Under the pieces are notes generated by a model. That model was not told the DNA's origin. It was given only the letters and a program-made list of their open reading frames with translations, and did no database searches. The position numbers were made by a program, and so were the translations under genes. A stretch of 7,002 bases of DNA from Thermohalobaculum sp035513135 (GTDB lineage: Bacteria; Pseudomonadota; Alphaproteobacteria; Rhodobacterales; Rhodobacteraceae), in NCBI GenBank assembly GCA_035513135.1, contig DATKCQ010000162.1:1-7002 (forward strand), written 5' to 3'. This document shows, in pieces, positions 6,086 through 7,002 of this stretch (position 1 is its first letter; every line of letters begins with the position of its first letter).

Positions 6086-7002
6086 CTATCTGCGCCGCAC
6101 GACCAGGTCGTCCACCGCCGCGTCGATGAAGCGCCCGGAACTGCGCCCCGCGCTGCGTCCCGGGTCGCGCGCGCCCTCGGGTCCTCCCGCACCGGCCAGC
6201 ACCGTGCAGTCGCGTGGTGCGATGCGGCCGAGGCGCGGCCGCTCGAGCCGGCCACCCGTCATGCGCAGAACCCGGTAATCGGCGGCGCCCGCCGCCGCCC
6301 CGGCGCAGTCCCCCGCCCCGGCGGCGGGGTCGAGGCCCAGCCTGACCACGCCCGACGGCCCGCCGAAGCGGCGCCAGAAGCTGTAGACCTCGATGCGCCG
6401 GCCCTTGCCGTGCGCGGGCTCATAGGCCGCGAGCCAGCCGCCGCCGGTGCGGCGCACCGTCTCGAAGCTGCGCGGCTCGGCCGGGCTCACATGGCCCGGC
6501 GTGCCGGGCCGGGCGCCGAACTCGAAGGCATGCAGCGCCGGTGCCCCAGGTGCCTCGGCTGCGTCCGGTGTCTCCCAGACCACGGCGACCCGGTCGATGC
6601 GCTCGATCTCCCTGAACGGGATGGTGAATTCCCTCGCCTCGCGCCCGCCGAGGCCGAGCATCGCCTCGCTCGCACCGCGAAAGCCGGGCACCGCGAGGCT
6701 GCCGGCGCCCTGCGCGTCGAGCGGCAGGGCGAAGCGCAGGCCCTCATAGGCGAGCTCGGCCACCTCGCCGGCGTGGCAGGGTGCATTGACGCTCACCCGC
6801 GTCATCGCCGCGGGCTCGAGCTCGAGCGTGACCGTGGCCGGCACCGTGCAGTCCGGATCCGGTCCGGCCGCCGCGCCGCCGCTGTCGGGCGTCGTGGCCC
6901 CGGCGCTCCCGTCCGGCGAAGGCAGGGCGGCGCGCGGACGGGCCGGCGCGGCGTCCCCGGACACCCCCCCGGACACCCCCCCGGACACCCCCCCGGACAC
7001 CC
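6086..7002 (-). CDS. Probable exported four-cysteine protein, 5' end outside window
   Basis: The reading frame is open to the window edge, so at least 305 codons are visible and the true start is not. The visible N-terminal part is low complexity: VSGG repeats, then a Pro/Ala/Gly-rich linker to about residue 50, counting from the GTG codon at 7000. A folded region follows with four cysteines (51, 75, 232, 265), spaced as two probable disulfides, which suggests a periplasmic location. Recognisable segments are a beta-sandwich-like stretch (TVTLELEPAAMTRVSVNAPC, 56-75) and ALHAFEFGA (155-163). The C-terminus is Arg-rich and ends RRR. It recalls uncharacterised Rhodobacterales proteins that databases sometimes label 'translocase', with an N-terminal membrane anchor and a CxxSV-type start to the globular part. 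That is from memory, and no function is implied. It ends 61 nt before the PstS-like/OmpA gene on the same strand with no terminator between, so the two are probably co-transcribed. Confidence 0.75.
   Translation of the reverse strand, partial: VSGGVSGGVSGGVSGDAAPARPRAALPSPDGSAGATTPDSGGAAAGPDPDCTVPATVTLELEPAAMTRVSVNAPCHAGEVAELAYEGLRFALPLDAQGAGSLAVPGFRGASEAMLGLGGREAREFTIPFREIERIDRVAVVWETPDAAEAPGAPALHAFEFGARPGTPGHVSPAEPRSFETVRRTGGGWLAAYEPAHGKGRRIEVYSFWRRFGGPSGVVRLGLDPAAGAGDCAGAAAGAADYRVLRMTGGRLERPRLGRIAPRDCTVLAGAGGPEGARDPGRSAGRSSGRFIDAAVDDLVVRRR
6959..7002 (-). repeat. 12-bp tandem repeat encoding VSGG, running off the window
   Basis: The plus-strand unit GGACA followed by seven C is present in three perfect copies (6959-6970, 6971-6982, 6983-6994) and a fourth cut by the window edge (6995-7002). 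In the minus-strand gene each copy reads GTG TCC GGG GGG, that is VSGG. The array keeps frame and may extend further. The GTG codons look like start codons to a gene finder but are internal repeat codons. Confidence 0.95.

Noticed and set aside
6025..6255. N-terminal extension of the OmpA-fusion protein upstream of 6024
   Set aside because: It would overlap the preceding same-strand gene by over 150 bp and bury a classic signal peptide that has its own GGAG site.

Overview
The window is GC-rich (roughly 70% by eye) and densely packed with genes. It looks like ordinary alphaproteobacterial chromosome, most likely from the Rhodobacterales (Paracoccaceae/Rhodobacteraceae). This rests on the style of the methionyl-tRNA synthetase, on a class III cyclase with a long soluble N-terminal region, and on a PstS-like/OmpA fusion lipid-free periplasmic protein of a type I associate with that order. 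The lineage call is recognition from memory, not a database search.

Layout on the plus strand: a probable promoter at 16-43, metG at 80-1822, then a class III adenylate/guanylate cyclase at 1868-3094. The cyclase starts 45 nt after metG. It has no visible Shine-Dalgarno sequence, but a promoter-like element sits where it could produce a leaderless message.

Layout on the minus strand, in transcription order: the 3' part of an exported four-cysteine protein of unknown function (7002 down to 6086, with its 5' end outside the window), a signal-peptide/PstS-like/OmpA fusion protein (6024 down to 4447), and a BktB-type thiolase (4369 down to 3161). The gaps of 61 and 77 nt allow one transcript. 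The two strands converge at 3095-3160, where two near-identical 20-nt repeat units in opposite orientation form a REPIN-like element. That element probably also works as a two-way terminator, and it contains the thiolase stop codon.

How the genes relate: metG is housekeeping, the cyclase is signalling, the thiolase belongs to acyl-CoA or polyhydroxyalkanoate metabolism, and the two exported proteins probably act together in the periplasm or cell envelope. Nothing ties these into one pathway. I see no CRISPR array, transposase, phage gene, tRNA, rRNA or defence system. No stretch of more than about 80 nt lacks a gene.

The unusual parts are small-scale. They are the REPIN-like dimer; a thiolase start region with three perfect 12-bp copies of the start codon, a C8 run between ribosome binding site and start, and a hairpin that takes in part of the ribosome binding site; a second 12-bp tandem repeat at the right edge; and a cyclase lacking the usual adenine-selecting lysine. 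I did not find convincing evidence of a new multi-gene system.
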